DNA of 17,132 nt from Rhodospirillaceae bacterium (GCA_028819955.1 JAPPKP010000145.1:1-17132); one strand, 5' to 3'; shown: positions 7,463-14,498, counted from the first letter of the stretch. Translations and numbers: made by a program. Notes: generated from the letters alone by a model not told the origin.

Positions 7463-8142
7463 GACGGGGCCTCCGGCGGCTTGCCGAACAGATACCTGCG
7501 CTCCTTCCAGGTGAGCCACACGACGTAGAGCGGCGGCAGCGCCACGCCGGCGAGCAGCAGCACGATCAGACCGCCGCCCCAGGTGATCGGACCGATGAAA
7601 TACATCGCGTCCTCCAGGTGGATTCCCTTGAACATCGGCTGCCGCGCCTGGCGCGTCCCGGCGCGCTGCTCGATCCGCCAGAACATGAGGAAGAGCGCCG
7701 AGACCGAGACCCCGGCGATGAGGCCCAGATAGGGCGCCCAGCCGCCGATCCAGCTGTCCTGCAAGCCGTAGCCGATGCAGAAGAAGAGCGCGACGTGAAT
7801 GAAGGCGTCGGAGTAGTTGTCGTAGTGATAGCCGAAGCGGCTGGACTTGCCGGAAAGCCGCGCCAATTCGCCATCCATGTGATCGATGAAGTTCGAGAGC
7901 ATGAAGAGCCCGGCGGCGTAGAGGATCTCGGGCCGCGTGCCCACGGCGAAGAGGCCGCAGGCTGCGAGCCCGAGAAGGAGCCTGACCGTGGTGATGTGGT
8001 TCGGCGTGACCGGCGTATGCACCAGCGGCCGCACCATCCAGCGGGCGAGCCGCTGGTCCCAGGCCAAGCGTGGCTTCGCCTTGGCGGGCTCGGCACTCTC
8101 GCCGCTGTCCCCGTCGCTTGCGCCGATCTTGCCTTCGACCAT
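7459..8142 (-). CDS. CDP-alcohol phosphatidyltransferase family membrane enzyme
   Basis: A 227-residue integral membrane enzyme that moves a phosphoalcohol from a CDP-activated donor to an acceptor hydroxyl. The full catalytic motif D-x2-D-G-x2-A-R-x8-G-x3-D-x3-D is present from D87 to D112 (D87, D90, G91, A94, R95, G104, D108, D112). Hydrophobic segments near residues 50-85, 114-127, 138-154 and 186-212 fit the several-helix family topology. The first 25 residues are acidic, polar and probably disordered. Unlike phosphatidylglycerophosphate or phosphatidylserine synthases, it is paired divergently with a nucleotidyltransferase, recalling enzymes that use CDP-inositol or other CDP-headgroups. 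It is coupled to hpnA by an ATGA overlap. Donor and acceptor are unknown. Confidence 0.92.
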   Translation of the reverse strand: MVEGKIGASDGDSGESAEPAKAKPRLAWDQRLARWMVRPLVHTPVTPNHITTVRLLLGLAACGLFAVGTRPEILYAAGLFMLSNFIDHMDGELARLSGKSSRFGYHYDNYSDAFIHVALFFCIGYGLQDSWIGGWAPYLGLIAGVSVSALFLMFWRIEQRAGTRQARQPMFKGIHLEDAMYFIGPITWGGGLIVLLLAGVALPPLYVVWLTWKERRYLFGKPPEAPS

Positions 8143-8149
8143 GGGCCGT

Positions 8150-8177
8150 CATATAGCCGGAAACGGGGCCGTGACAA
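8150..8177 (-). promoter_or_regulatory. Candidate sigma70-type promoter giving a leaderless CDP-alcohol transferase mRNA
   Basis: On the minus strand TTGTCA (8172-8177, five of six matches to the -35 consensus) is followed after 16 bases by TATATG (8150-8155, four of six matches to the -10). The -10 ends seven bases before the ATG at 8142, so transcription would begin at or next to the start codon. The absence of a Shine-Dalgarno agrees with that. All of this lies in the 51-base divergent gap shared with the nucleotidyltransferase gene. Confidence 0.45.
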
Positions 8178-8193
8178 CGTCGGACATTCCGCC

Positions 8194-8928
8194 ATGCGCG
8201 CCGTCATGCTCGCCGCCGGGGTCGGCCGGCGCTTGGGGCACGATAAGCCCAAGATTTTGCTGCAATTCGGTGGCGGCACCCTGCTGGAGCGCCATCTCGC
8301 CATTCTTGCCGCGCTCGGTGTAAGCGACGTGGTGATCGGCGTCGGCCACGAGGCTCTCGCCATTGAGCGCGCGCTGGGAGCGCTGGGCCAGACCGACGTC
8401 TCGACCGTCTACAACCCGGACTACGAGCAGGGCAGCATCCTCACGCTCTGGTGCGTTCGCGACGCGCTCACGGCGGGCGGCCCCATCCTCCTGATGGATG
8501 GCGACGTGCTCTACGACCGCCGCGTGCTCGAACCCCTGGTCGAGACGCACCATGCCGATTGCCTGCTGGTGGACCGCGACTTTGAGCCGGGCGACGAGCC
8601 GGTCAAGGTCGGCGTCGTTGACGGCGCGCCTGCCGATTTCGGCAAGACCATCGATCCGGCGCTTGAAGCCTACGGCGAATCGGTCGGCTTCTTCCACCTC
8701 AGCGAGGGGACGGCAAACGTGCTCGTCGAGACCGCCGGGCGCATGATCGAGCAAGGCGGCAGCGAACGCCCGATGGAGGACGCCGTCGCTACCGTCATCC
8801 GTACCGCGAATCCGCCCTTCGGCTTCGAAGACGTAACCGGCCTGCCCTGGATCGAGATCGACTTTCCCGAGGACGTGGAACGCGCCGAGACCGAGATCCT
8901 GCCCCAGCTCGTCGCCGACGAAAGCTAA
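8194..8928 (+). CDS. LicC/IPCT-like nucleotidyltransferase (probable CTP-dependent headgroup activation)
   Basis: A 244-residue GT-A-fold nucleotidyltransferase. The NTP-binding signature MLAAGVGRRLG..KPK is at residues 5-20, followed by NPDYEQGSILTLW (74-86), which resembles the corresponding segment of CTP:phosphocholine cytidylyltransferase LicC. The metal-binding MDGDVLY carries D102 and D104, and the closing WIEIDFPEDVERA (219-231) is also typical. Such enzymes join CTP or another NTP to a phosphorylated alcohol or sugar; this subgroup usually uses CTP. It is divergent from a CDP-alcohol phosphotransferase with only 51 bases between the start codons, which supports a shared pathway in which it makes the CDP-X donor. 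The ATG at 8194 is preferred; the frame stays open upstream only because it runs antisense through the neighbour. X is unknown. Confidence 0.85.
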   Translation: MRAVMLAAGVGRRLGHDKPKILLQFGGGTLLERHLAILAALGVSDVVIGVGHEALAIERALGALGQTDVSTVYNPDYEQGSILTLWCVRDALTAGGPILLMDGDVLYDRRVLEPLVETHHADCLLVDRDFEPGDEPVKVGVVDGAPADFGKTIDPALEAYGESVGFFHLSEGTANVLVETAGRMIEQGGSERPMEDAVATVIRTANPPFGFEDVTGLPWIEIDFPEDVERAETEILPQLVADES

Positions 8929-8954
8929 CACGCGCTCACGAGACGGAGCCCAAG

Positions 8955-9194
8955 ATGCCCCCAATCGTTGTGAATGTAAGTCAGGCCAGGACCCGGCTTT
9001 CTCGATTGATTGCGCGGGTTGAGGCCGGCGAGGAAGTGGTGATCGCCCGCCGCGGAGAGCCGGTCGCCCGACTCGTCGCCTGTAAGCCGCAAGGGAAGCG
9101 ACGCCCAGGCGTTCTCAAGGGGAAAGCCGTCATCACCGACGAATTCTTCGACCCACTGCCGGAGGAAGAACTCAAGCTCTGGGAAGGCGGGTAA
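8955..9194 (+). CDS. Phd/YefM-family type II antitoxin, no adjacent toxin
   Basis: A 79-residue antitoxin. The N-terminal half (VNVSQARTRLSRLIARVEAGEEVVIARRGEPVARLV) has the Phd/YefM pattern: a strand, the helix in which Ala-Arg and Leu repeat, then the strand-turn-strand RRGEPVARLV that forms the DNA-binding dimer. The acidic, Trp-ending C-terminus (LPEEELKLWEGG) is the part that normally wraps a VapC-type PIN toxin. GGAG at 8945-8948 sets the ATG at 8955. No PIN-domain gene follows: the only start overlapping the stop (ATG at 9194) encodes 17 residues, and the next real gene is an unrelated LLM. The toxin has been lost, lies elsewhere, or the protein acts alone as a repressor. It is 26 bases after the nucleotidyltransferase stop. 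Confidence 0.88.
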   Translation: MPPIVVNVSQARTRLSRLIARVEAGEEVVIARRGEPVARLVACKPQGKRRPGVLKGKAVITDEFFDPLPEEELKLWEGG

Positions 9195-9197
9195 TGG

Positions 9198-9242
9198 GTG
9201 AGGCCCGCCGCCCGCCCATTGCGCGCATGCGCGGGGCCTCAC
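9198..9242. repeat. Inverted repeat with internal 12-base palindrome just after the antitoxin gene
   Basis: GTGAGGCCC at 9198-9206 is exactly complementary to GGGCCTCAC at 9234-9242, separated by 27 bases. The loop contains most of a perfect 12-base palindrome, CGCGCATGCGCG (9222-9233). The structure lies three bases after the antitoxin stop and before the LLM ribosome-binding site. No T-run follows, so it is either a Rho-aided 3' end or a protein-binding site. Confidence 0.45.
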
Positions 9243-9287
9243 CATAATGAGAGCCACGCGAAGAGACCGCCGCGAGGGAGGCGCACC

Positions 9288-10391
9288 ATGAAGCTCGGCA
9301 TGTTCATGCACCCGATCCAGGATTTTCGGCGGGGCTATCACACGCTGCTGAAGGAAGACTTTGAGATCATCAAGTGCGCCGATGCGGTCGGCTTCGACGA
9401 AGTCTGGCTCGGCGAGCATTTCGCGCTTCCCTCCGAGCCGATCCAGTCGCCACTCATGCTGTTCGCCGCCCTGGTGCCCCAGACCGAGCAGATCAAGTTC
9501 GGCTCCGGCGTCCTCTGCCTGCCCTATCAGCACCCGGCGATCGTGGCGGGCCAGGCGGCCCAGTTCGACCATATCTCCGAGGGCCGCTTCCTGATGGGCA
9601 TTGGGCCCGGCGCCACGCCGCCCGACTTCGAGATGTTCAAGATCACCGACCTCGACCGCATGGAGATGCTGGTCGAGTCCATCGACATGATCCACGGCAT
9701 CTGGGCCTCGGACCCGCCCTACGAGTTCCACGGCAAGTACTGGGACTTCGAGATCAAGGACAACGTGCTGCCCGACATCGGCGTCGGCGCCATGGGCAAG
9801 CCCTATCAGCAGCCCCATCCGCCGGTAATGATCCCTGCGATGAGCCGGGGCTCCGGAAGCATTCGCCTCGCCGCCCAGCGGGACTGGATGTGCATCTCCG
9901 CCAACTTCGTGCCCGACGCGGTGCTCAAGGGTCATTGGCGCGACTATCTGGATGAGCGCAAGAAGCTCGGGCGCGCACCCGACCCCTCCAAGTGGAAGGC
10001 GGGCCGCACCCTGCTCATCACCGAGACTGACGAGGAAGCGCGTCAGTACCTCAGGCGCGAAGACAACGCGTTCTACTGGTATTTCAAGTACATCATCGGC
10101 GTCACCAGCCACGGCGGCTTCGTCCACATGCTGAAGTCGGACGCCGACATGCCGGACGAGGAGGTGACGCCCGAGTACTGCATCGACACCATCGTCACCG
10201 CCGGCAGCCCCAAGACGGTGGCCAAGAAGATCGCTCAATTCCGCGACGAGACGGGCCCGTTCGAGACTCTGATCGTTTCGCACCACGACTGGGTCCACAA
10301 GGACCTGTGGCGACGCCACATGGAACTCACCGCTACCGAGCTCATGCCAAGGCTGCGGGCCGAGATCGGCTGGCAGGCTGCGGCGGAGTAA
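9288..10391 (+). CDS. LLM class flavin-dependent oxidoreductase, limonene 1,2-monooxygenase-like
   Basis: A 367-residue luciferase-like TIM-barrel monooxygenase. Family features are the N-terminal MKLGMFMHPI, the VGFDEVWLGEHF strand with conserved E43-H44, the FGSGVLCLPYQHP segment (71-83), and DHISEGRFLMGIGPGATPPDF (94-114). A late HDWVHKD segment lies near the C-terminus. The length and these motifs resemble FMNH2-dependent enzymes annotated as limonene 1,2-monooxygenase or alkanal monooxygenase; the substrate cannot be assigned. The ATG at 9288 is chosen because GAGGGAG at 9274-9280 precedes it by seven bases; the frame runs further upstream through the inverted repeat, but that part shows no family similarity. 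It is convergent with the M48 protease gene, with 24 bases between their stops. It is not closely similar to the other LLM at 5374-6342. Confidence 0.88.
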   Translation: MKLGMFMHPIQDFRRGYHTLLKEDFEIIKCADAVGFDEVWLGEHFALPSEPIQSPLMLFAALVPQTEQIKFGSGVLCLPYQHPAIVAGQAAQFDHISEGRFLMGIGPGATPPDFEMFKITDLDRMEMLVESIDMIHGIWASDPPYEFHGKYWDFEIKDNVLPDIGVGAMGKPYQQPHPPVMIPAMSRGSGSIRLAAQRDWMCISANFVPDAVLKGHWRDYLDERKKLGRAPDPSKWKAGRTLLITETDEEARQYLRREDNAFYWYFKYIIGVTSHGGFVHMLKSDADMPDEEVTPEYCIDTIVTAGSPKTVAKKIAQFRDETGPFETLIVSHHDWVHKDLWRRHMELTATELMPRLRAEIGWQAAAE

Positions 10392-10415
10392 CCGAAAACT
10401 CGGACCCGGCCCGCG

Positions 10416-11900
10416 CTACTCGGTGACGATCTTGACCAGTTGACCCGGCTGCAGGCGCTCGCCCGAGCGCAAGCCGTTCAGCACCCGGAAGCGCTCTGTG
10501 CGAAACTCGTTGAACGGCATGCGGGCCGCGAGCGATTCCACGGTATCGCCGGGCACGACCGTGACGACGCGCAGCCTGAGCGGGCGCAGGTTCGCGACCT
10601 GCCCCGGGCTGAGCCGCCTGAAGCTCGCGATCATCTGCCGGAAGGGAACGGAAAACTCTTTCGTCCGTTGCGGCGGCGTCGCGAAGAAGAAGCGATAGAC
10701 CCGCATGGGTGCCGCGCGGATCGCGACCAGGCGCACGTCGCGCACGCCCGATGCGGTGCGGACGCGCGTGCTTGCGGCCACTGCGTCCATGCCGTCGACC
10801 TGGGTTCTCTCGATTCGGGTCAGCGGCACCTTCGACGCCCACACTCCCCGCAGATAACGCCAGGTGCTGAGCGACGGGCTTGCCAGAGCAGCTTCGTCGA
10901 AGCGCATCGTGGCGCCCGACGGGTGCGTTCCCACCACCGCCTCCGGCGCGTTCTGCAGGTGGAATCCGGGTGGGGCCGTGAACGCGATCCGCAGCACCGG
11001 ATGGGCGAATGCCCGACCGCGCACGAACCCGTCCTCAGGCGAATCGCCGTAGATCATGCCGTCGATCCGCCGGAGGTAGGTTTCGCGGTCGCGCTTGCCC
11101 CCGAACCTGGCTTGCGCGGCGCCGGCCGCTGCCCGCACCCTGTCCGCGGTGCGCGGGTGGCTCGCGAAGAGTCCCCCCTGCGCTCCATCGCCGCGCTCCC
11201 CGGCGATCTTGCGGGCAAGCGCGGCCTGGGCCCCCATTGTCTCCAGAAAGCTCGACATCGCCGTCGCGTCGAAGCCGCTGCGGCTCAGGTAGCGCACACC
11301 CAGCGTGTCGGCCTCGAGCTCCTGGGAGCGCGAATAGCCCTGCACGTAGGCGCCGGCAGCGAGGCTCGCGAAATCCGAGACGGTCTGGTTGTCGACAACG
11401 GCGCCGACGATTGCCGCGCCGAAGCCGGCGACGAGGCCGTGGCTGTAATGCTCGGCGCTGTGGCGGGCGGTCACGTGGCCGATCTCGTGGGCGATCACGC
11501 CTGCGAGCTCCGCCTCGTCGTTGGCGAGCGCCATCAGGCCGCGCGTGACGTGAATGTAGCCGCCGGGCAGAGCGAAGGCGTTGACCTCGGGGCTGTCGAG
11601 CACGACGAAGGTGAAGGGCGGCTCAGGCTGCTCCGAGGTCTGCTGGAGCAGCCTGCCGAGGCTGGAGACGTAGCGCTGGAGCTCGGGATCGTCGTAGAGG
11701 CCGCCGAACGCCGCCACAAGCTTGGGATGCACCTGAGCGCCGACTCTCCGCTCTTCCTCGGGCGAGAGGAAGGCGGTGAACTGCTCGTCGCCGGTCGCCG
11801 GATTGACGCTGCATCCACTGAGCAGAAGCGGCGCGGCCGCGGCCAGCACGAGGCTCAGCGCCAGAGCCGCAGGCGCGGCTGCCGCGCGGCGGAGACGCAT
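10416..11900 (-). CDS. M48 family zinc metalloprotease lipoprotein with C-terminal LysM
   Basis: A 494-residue cell-envelope metalloprotease related to the BepA/YfgC group. A lipoprotein signal with lipobox LSGC (lipidated C30) follows an Arg-rich start and an Ala/Leu-rich core. Zinc-binding HEIGH is at residues 138-142, and the third ligand is probably E194 in ELEAD. A middle region (about 295-440) lacks a motif I can name, and residues 443-494 form a LysM-like domain (VPGDTVESLA ... LNGL ... LQPGQLVKIV), suggesting peptidoglycan binding. The likely role is quality control of outer-membrane or periplasmic proteins. The ATG at 11900 overlaps the stop of the SNase-like gene as TGATG, so it is preferred over the adjacent TTG one codon upstream and indicates translational coupling. 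Confidence 0.92.
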   Translation of the reverse strand: MRLRRAAAAPAALALSLVLAAAAPLLLSGCSVNPATGDEQFTAFLSPEEERRVGAQVHPKLVAAFGGLYDDPELQRYVSSLGRLLQQTSEQPEPPFTFVVLDSPEVNAFALPGGYIHVTRGLMALANDEAELAGVIAHEIGHVTARHSAEHYSHGLVAGFGAAIVGAVVDNQTVSDFASLAAGAYVQGYSRSQELEADTLGVRYLSRSGFDATAMSSFLETMGAQAALARKIAGERGDGAQGGLFASHPRTADRVRAAAGAAQARFGGKRDRETYLRRIDGMIYGDSPEDGFVRGRAFAHPVLRIAFTAPPGFHLQNAPEAVVGTHPSGATMRFDEAALASPSLSTWRYLRGVWASKVPLTRIERTQVDGMDAVAASTRVRTASGVRDVRLVAIRAAPMRVYRFFFATPPQRTKEFSVPFRQMIASFRRLSPGQVANLRPLRLRVVTVVPGDTVESLAARMPFNEFRTERFRVLNGLRSGERLQPGQLVKIVTE

Positions 11901-12655
11901 CAATCGAGCACCTCGATCTGCTCGGGATGAGTGGCCTCGATCATGGGGCCGTTGAACGAGTCGACCCAGCCGCGCACGCGCACCAGGCGCCCCTTGTAGT
12001 CCTCGATGGCGATGCCCGCCGTCTCGAACCGTCGGCGGTCGCGCGGCCCGATGGAGACGGTGAAGTCCTCGCGCCAGTCGTCGCCGAAGTTGAGGTAGCC
12101 GCGCCCCCGCACGACTGCTGCCGCCTTCACCCGCCCCTCGACCAGCTGAAAGCTGCGTAGGTTGGCGTCAGCCTCGCTCGCAGCCCGCACGCGATAGCGG
12201 GCCTCCGACCAGATGCCGAGACGCGCGGCACGTGCGCGACGTTCGATGACGAGCATCTCGGCGACTCCTGCACGGTCATCGACCAGGCTGTGGACGCGCG
12301 CGAGGCCCTCAGCGAGCAGCGCACCTTGAATCCAGGTTCCGTCGTCGCTCCGCACCAGATGGCCGCGCAGACGGCCGTAGCGGTCGCGCGGAACGCCGCC
12401 CTGTGCCAGGCCGACGCGGCGTCCCTGCACCAGGCGGGCGAGCGTTTGCCGTGCGCTCTCCGCGAGCGGCTCGATGCCGGCGAGGCGCACCGTCTCCCCG
12501 TCGTCGAGCAGGACCGTGCCGCCGTCGATCACGTCCACCACACGCGCTTCCGCGTCGAGCGCAAGGCCCGCCGGCAGCGGGACCGCCGGCTCGCTCGCGG
12601 CGCCAGCCGTCGTCACGGTGAGAACGAGGAGAAAGATCGCGGCGAATCGCGCCAT
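11900..12655 (-). CDS. Secreted SNase-like (thermonuclease-fold) protein with C-terminal YLNFG domain
   Basis: A 251-residue protein with a Sec signal peptide (residues 1 to about 20, AGAA cleavage region). The SNase-like OB domain spans about 35-150: VVDVIDGGTVLL (39-50), VRLAGIEPL (57-64) and DRYGRLRGHL (91-100). Compared with staphylococcal nuclease, R58 and R95 match catalytic Arg35 and Arg87 and D44 matches Asp19. The Asp21 position is Gly (G46), and the DTPE segment holding Asp40 and Glu43 is shortened to EPL, so nuclease activity is doubtful. Residues 170-250 form a second domain with RGYLNFGDDW and a closing HPEQIEVL, a tail I associate with alphaproteobacterial members. It heads a two-gene unit with the M48 protease, coupled by TGATG. 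A binding role at the envelope is an alternative. Confidence 0.85.
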   Translation of the reverse strand: MARFAAIFLLVLTVTTAGAASEPAVPLPAGLALDAEARVVDVIDGGTVLLDDGETVRLAGIEPLAESARQTLARLVQGRRVGLAQGGVPRDRYGRLRGHLVRSDDGTWIQGALLAEGLARVHSLVDDRAGVAEMLVIERRARAARLGIWSEARYRVRAASEADANLRSFQLVEGRVKAAAVVRGRGYLNFGDDWREDFTVSIGPRDRRRFETAGIAIEDYKGRLVRVRGWVDSFNGPMIEATHPEQIEVLD

Positions 12656-12661
12656 AGCGGG

Positions 12662-12667
12662 AGTATA
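12662..12667 (-). promoter_or_regulatory. Candidate -10 element for the SNase-M48 unit (leaderless)
   Basis: On the minus strand TATACT (five of six matches to TATAAT) ends six bases before the ATG at 12655, with no Shine-Dalgarno in between. No convincing -35 hexamer is seen 16-18 bases upstream. The distance would place the transcription start at the start codon. It lies in the 120-base divergent gap (12656-12775); at the other end of that gap is the GGAGGG ribosome-binding site of the hydantoinase B gene. Confidence 0.35.
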
Positions 12668-12775
12668 GCCCTCGCCTTCCAGCGAACGGGCGCCTTCTCA
12701 AGCGGACGGCAAGACCGTAATGTCGGCTCGGTCGCACTTGGTGGCGTACAAGGCCCAACGCGGGGAGGGCGCAGC

Positions 12776-14473
12776 ATGGATATGGTGACGATGAACATCA
12801 TCGATTCCTCGATGGTGTCGATCTGCCGGGAAATGGGTATCACTCTGATGAAGACGTCCTACTCGACGATCTTCAACGAGGGCCTCGATTTCACCTGCGC
12901 CATCGCCGACACCGACGGCGAGATGGTCTCGGTCGCCGAGTTCTGCCCGGCCCAAATCGGCGGGATGCCGCTGCTCATCAAGACCTGCGCCGAGGAAATC
13001 CCGATCGACCAGATCGAGGAAGGCGACGTCATCATCCACAATGACCCCTACCGGGGCGGCCTGCACGTGCCGGAGCACACGTTGTTCAAGCCGGTCTTCG
13101 CCGACGGCGAACTCCTGGCGTTCGTCGTCGCCATAGGCCACATCGCCGAAGTCGGCGGCATGGTGCCGGGCGGCTTCGCCGGCGAAGCGACGGAGATTTT
13201 CCACGAAGGCGTGCGCGTGCCACCGGTGAAGATCATGAAGCGCGGGAAGGACGTCGATTCCGTGTGGAAGCTCATGCTCGCGAACGTGCGCACCCCTCGT
13301 TACAACTACGGCGACCTGCGCGCCATGATCGGAGCGCTGGACGTCGGTGAGGCGCGCCTCAAGGAGATGGTGGCGAAGTACGGCCGCGCGCTCTGGACCG
13401 AGACCTGCCGCGACCTGATGGACTATTCGGAGCGCCGCATGCGCGCCGAGATTTCGCAGTTCCCCGACGGCCGCTACCATTTCGAGGACACCGTCGAGAA
13501 CGACGGGATCGAGGACAAGCCTTATCAGTTGCGGGTCGATGTCTTCGTTCAGGGTGACGAGCTGATCGCCGACTTCTGGGCGACCGACGCCCAGGCCAAG
13601 GGGCCGATCAACGCCACCCTCGGCGTCACCTGGTCGGCCACCTATAACGCGCTCTTCCACATGACCGACCCGTCGATCCCCAAGAATTCGGGGTGTTTCC
13701 GTCCGATCAAGATCGTGGCCCGGCCCGGCACCGTCGCCAACGTCGACTACCCGGCGCCCGAAGTCGCAGGCAACACCGAGACCCACCCGAGGCTCGCGCT
13801 GATCGTAATTGGCGCTTTGGCGCAGGGCGCGCCCGAGCGCGCCATGGCGGCGGAGAGCGGTACGGGCGGCAACTTCGTCTTCGGCGGCCACCACCCCGAC
13901 TACGACGAGTACTTCGCCTGCTACGACCTGATCTCCGGCGGCTGGGGCGGGCGCGACTACGCCGACGGCAACGACTGCGTGATCGCGATCAACGGCAACT
14001 GCCGTTTCAACCCGGTCGAGGTGTTCGAGACCCGCTTCCCCTTCCAGGTCGAGGACTTCGCGATGACGCCGGATTCCGGCGGCCCAGGCCGCCACCGCGG
14101 CGGGCTCGGCTATCGCAAGACGCTCCGCACGCTCTCGGCCGAGATCACCGCGAGCCAGTGCACCGATCGGCACCGGATCAAGACCTGGGGCCTCTTCGGC
14201 GGCAAGGAGGGCGCGGTGGGCGCGACCCTGGTCCGGCCCGAGGGCGCGGACGACTGGCGCCCGGTGACCGAGACCCACGGCAAGGCGTCGTCGTCCAAGT
14301 ATGCCAACATCCGCCTGCGGCCAGGCGATCGCGTGCGTCTCATCGTCCCCGGTGGCGGCGGCTACGGCGAGCCCAGGGAGCGCGCGCCCGAGGCGGTGGA
14401 AGAGGACTTGGCGGAAGGCTACGTGACGCCGGAGGCCGCGCGCCGCGACTACGGCTACGCCGCCGAGGCCTAG
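12776..14473 (+). CDS. Hydantoinase B / oxoprolinase family protein (HyuB), no adjacent HyuA
   Basis: A 565-residue HyuB-family subunit. Members work with an ATP-binding HyuA partner to hydrolyse hydantoins or 5-oxoproline, or to carboxylate ketones in acetone carboxylase relatives. Conserved features are HNDPYRGGLHVPEH (88-101), HIAEVGG (122-128), EIFHEGVRVPPVKI (140-153), a central AGNTETHPR segment, a GGPGRHRGGLG loop, and the C-terminal GGGGYGEP motif with the usual acidic tail. The length is normal and the frame intact. GGAGGG around 12764-12769 supports the ATG at 12776; a second ATG two codons later is possible. No HyuA gene lies on either side: upstream is the divergent SNase-like gene and downstream a convergent hydrolase. 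The partner must be elsewhere or absent, and the substrate is unknown. Confidence 0.92.
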   Translation: MDMVTMNIIDSSMVSICREMGITLMKTSYSTIFNEGLDFTCAIADTDGEMVSVAEFCPAQIGGMPLLIKTCAEEIPIDQIEEGDVIIHNDPYRGGLHVPEHTLFKPVFADGELLAFVVAIGHIAEVGGMVPGGFAGEATEIFHEGVRVPPVKIMKRGKDVDSVWKLMLANVRTPRYNYGDLRAMIGALDVGEARLKEMVAKYGRALWTETCRDLMDYSERRMRAEISQFPDGRYHFEDTVENDGIEDKPYQLRVDVFVQGDELIADFWATDAQAKGPINATLGVTWSATYNALFHMTDPSIPKNSGCFRPIKIVARPGTVANVDYPAPEVAGNTETHPRLALIVIGALAQGAPERAMAAESGTGGNFVFGGHHPDYDEYFACYDLISGGWGGRDYADGNDCVIAINGNCRFNPVEVFETRFPFQVEDFAMTPDSGGPGRHRGGLGYRKTLRTLSAEITASQCTDRHRIKTWGLFGGKEGAVGATLVRPEGADDWRPVTETHGKASSSKYANIRLRPGDRVRLIVPGGGGYGEPRERAPEAVEEDLAEGYVTPEAARRDYGYAAEA

Positions 14474-14498
14474 ACCGCCCAACGCCGCCGGGCTGCCG

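Noticed and set aside
7463..8152. Upstream in-frame extension of hpnA through the CDP-alcohol transferase gene
   Set aside because: The extension is Arg/Ala-rich out-of-frame sequence; the Rossmann start MTTLVTGATG with GGAGG seven bases upstream fixes the true ATG at 7462.
7618..8193. N-terminal extension of the nucleotidyltransferase
   Set aside because: It runs antisense through the CDP-alcohol transferase and shows no domain; the family normally begins right at the MLAAG motif.
9194..9247. A 17-codon frame overlapping the antitoxin stop, considered as a toxin start
   Set aside because: Its sequence has none of the N-terminal PIN features (an early Leu-Asp-Thr/Ser strand) and it stops at once inside the inverted repeat; there is no sign of a longer decayed toxin.
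10440..11930. A 496-codon plus-strand open frame opposite the M48 protease
   Set aside because: Antisense to a gene with an intact HEIGH motif, lipobox and LysM-like end; the frame has no family features.
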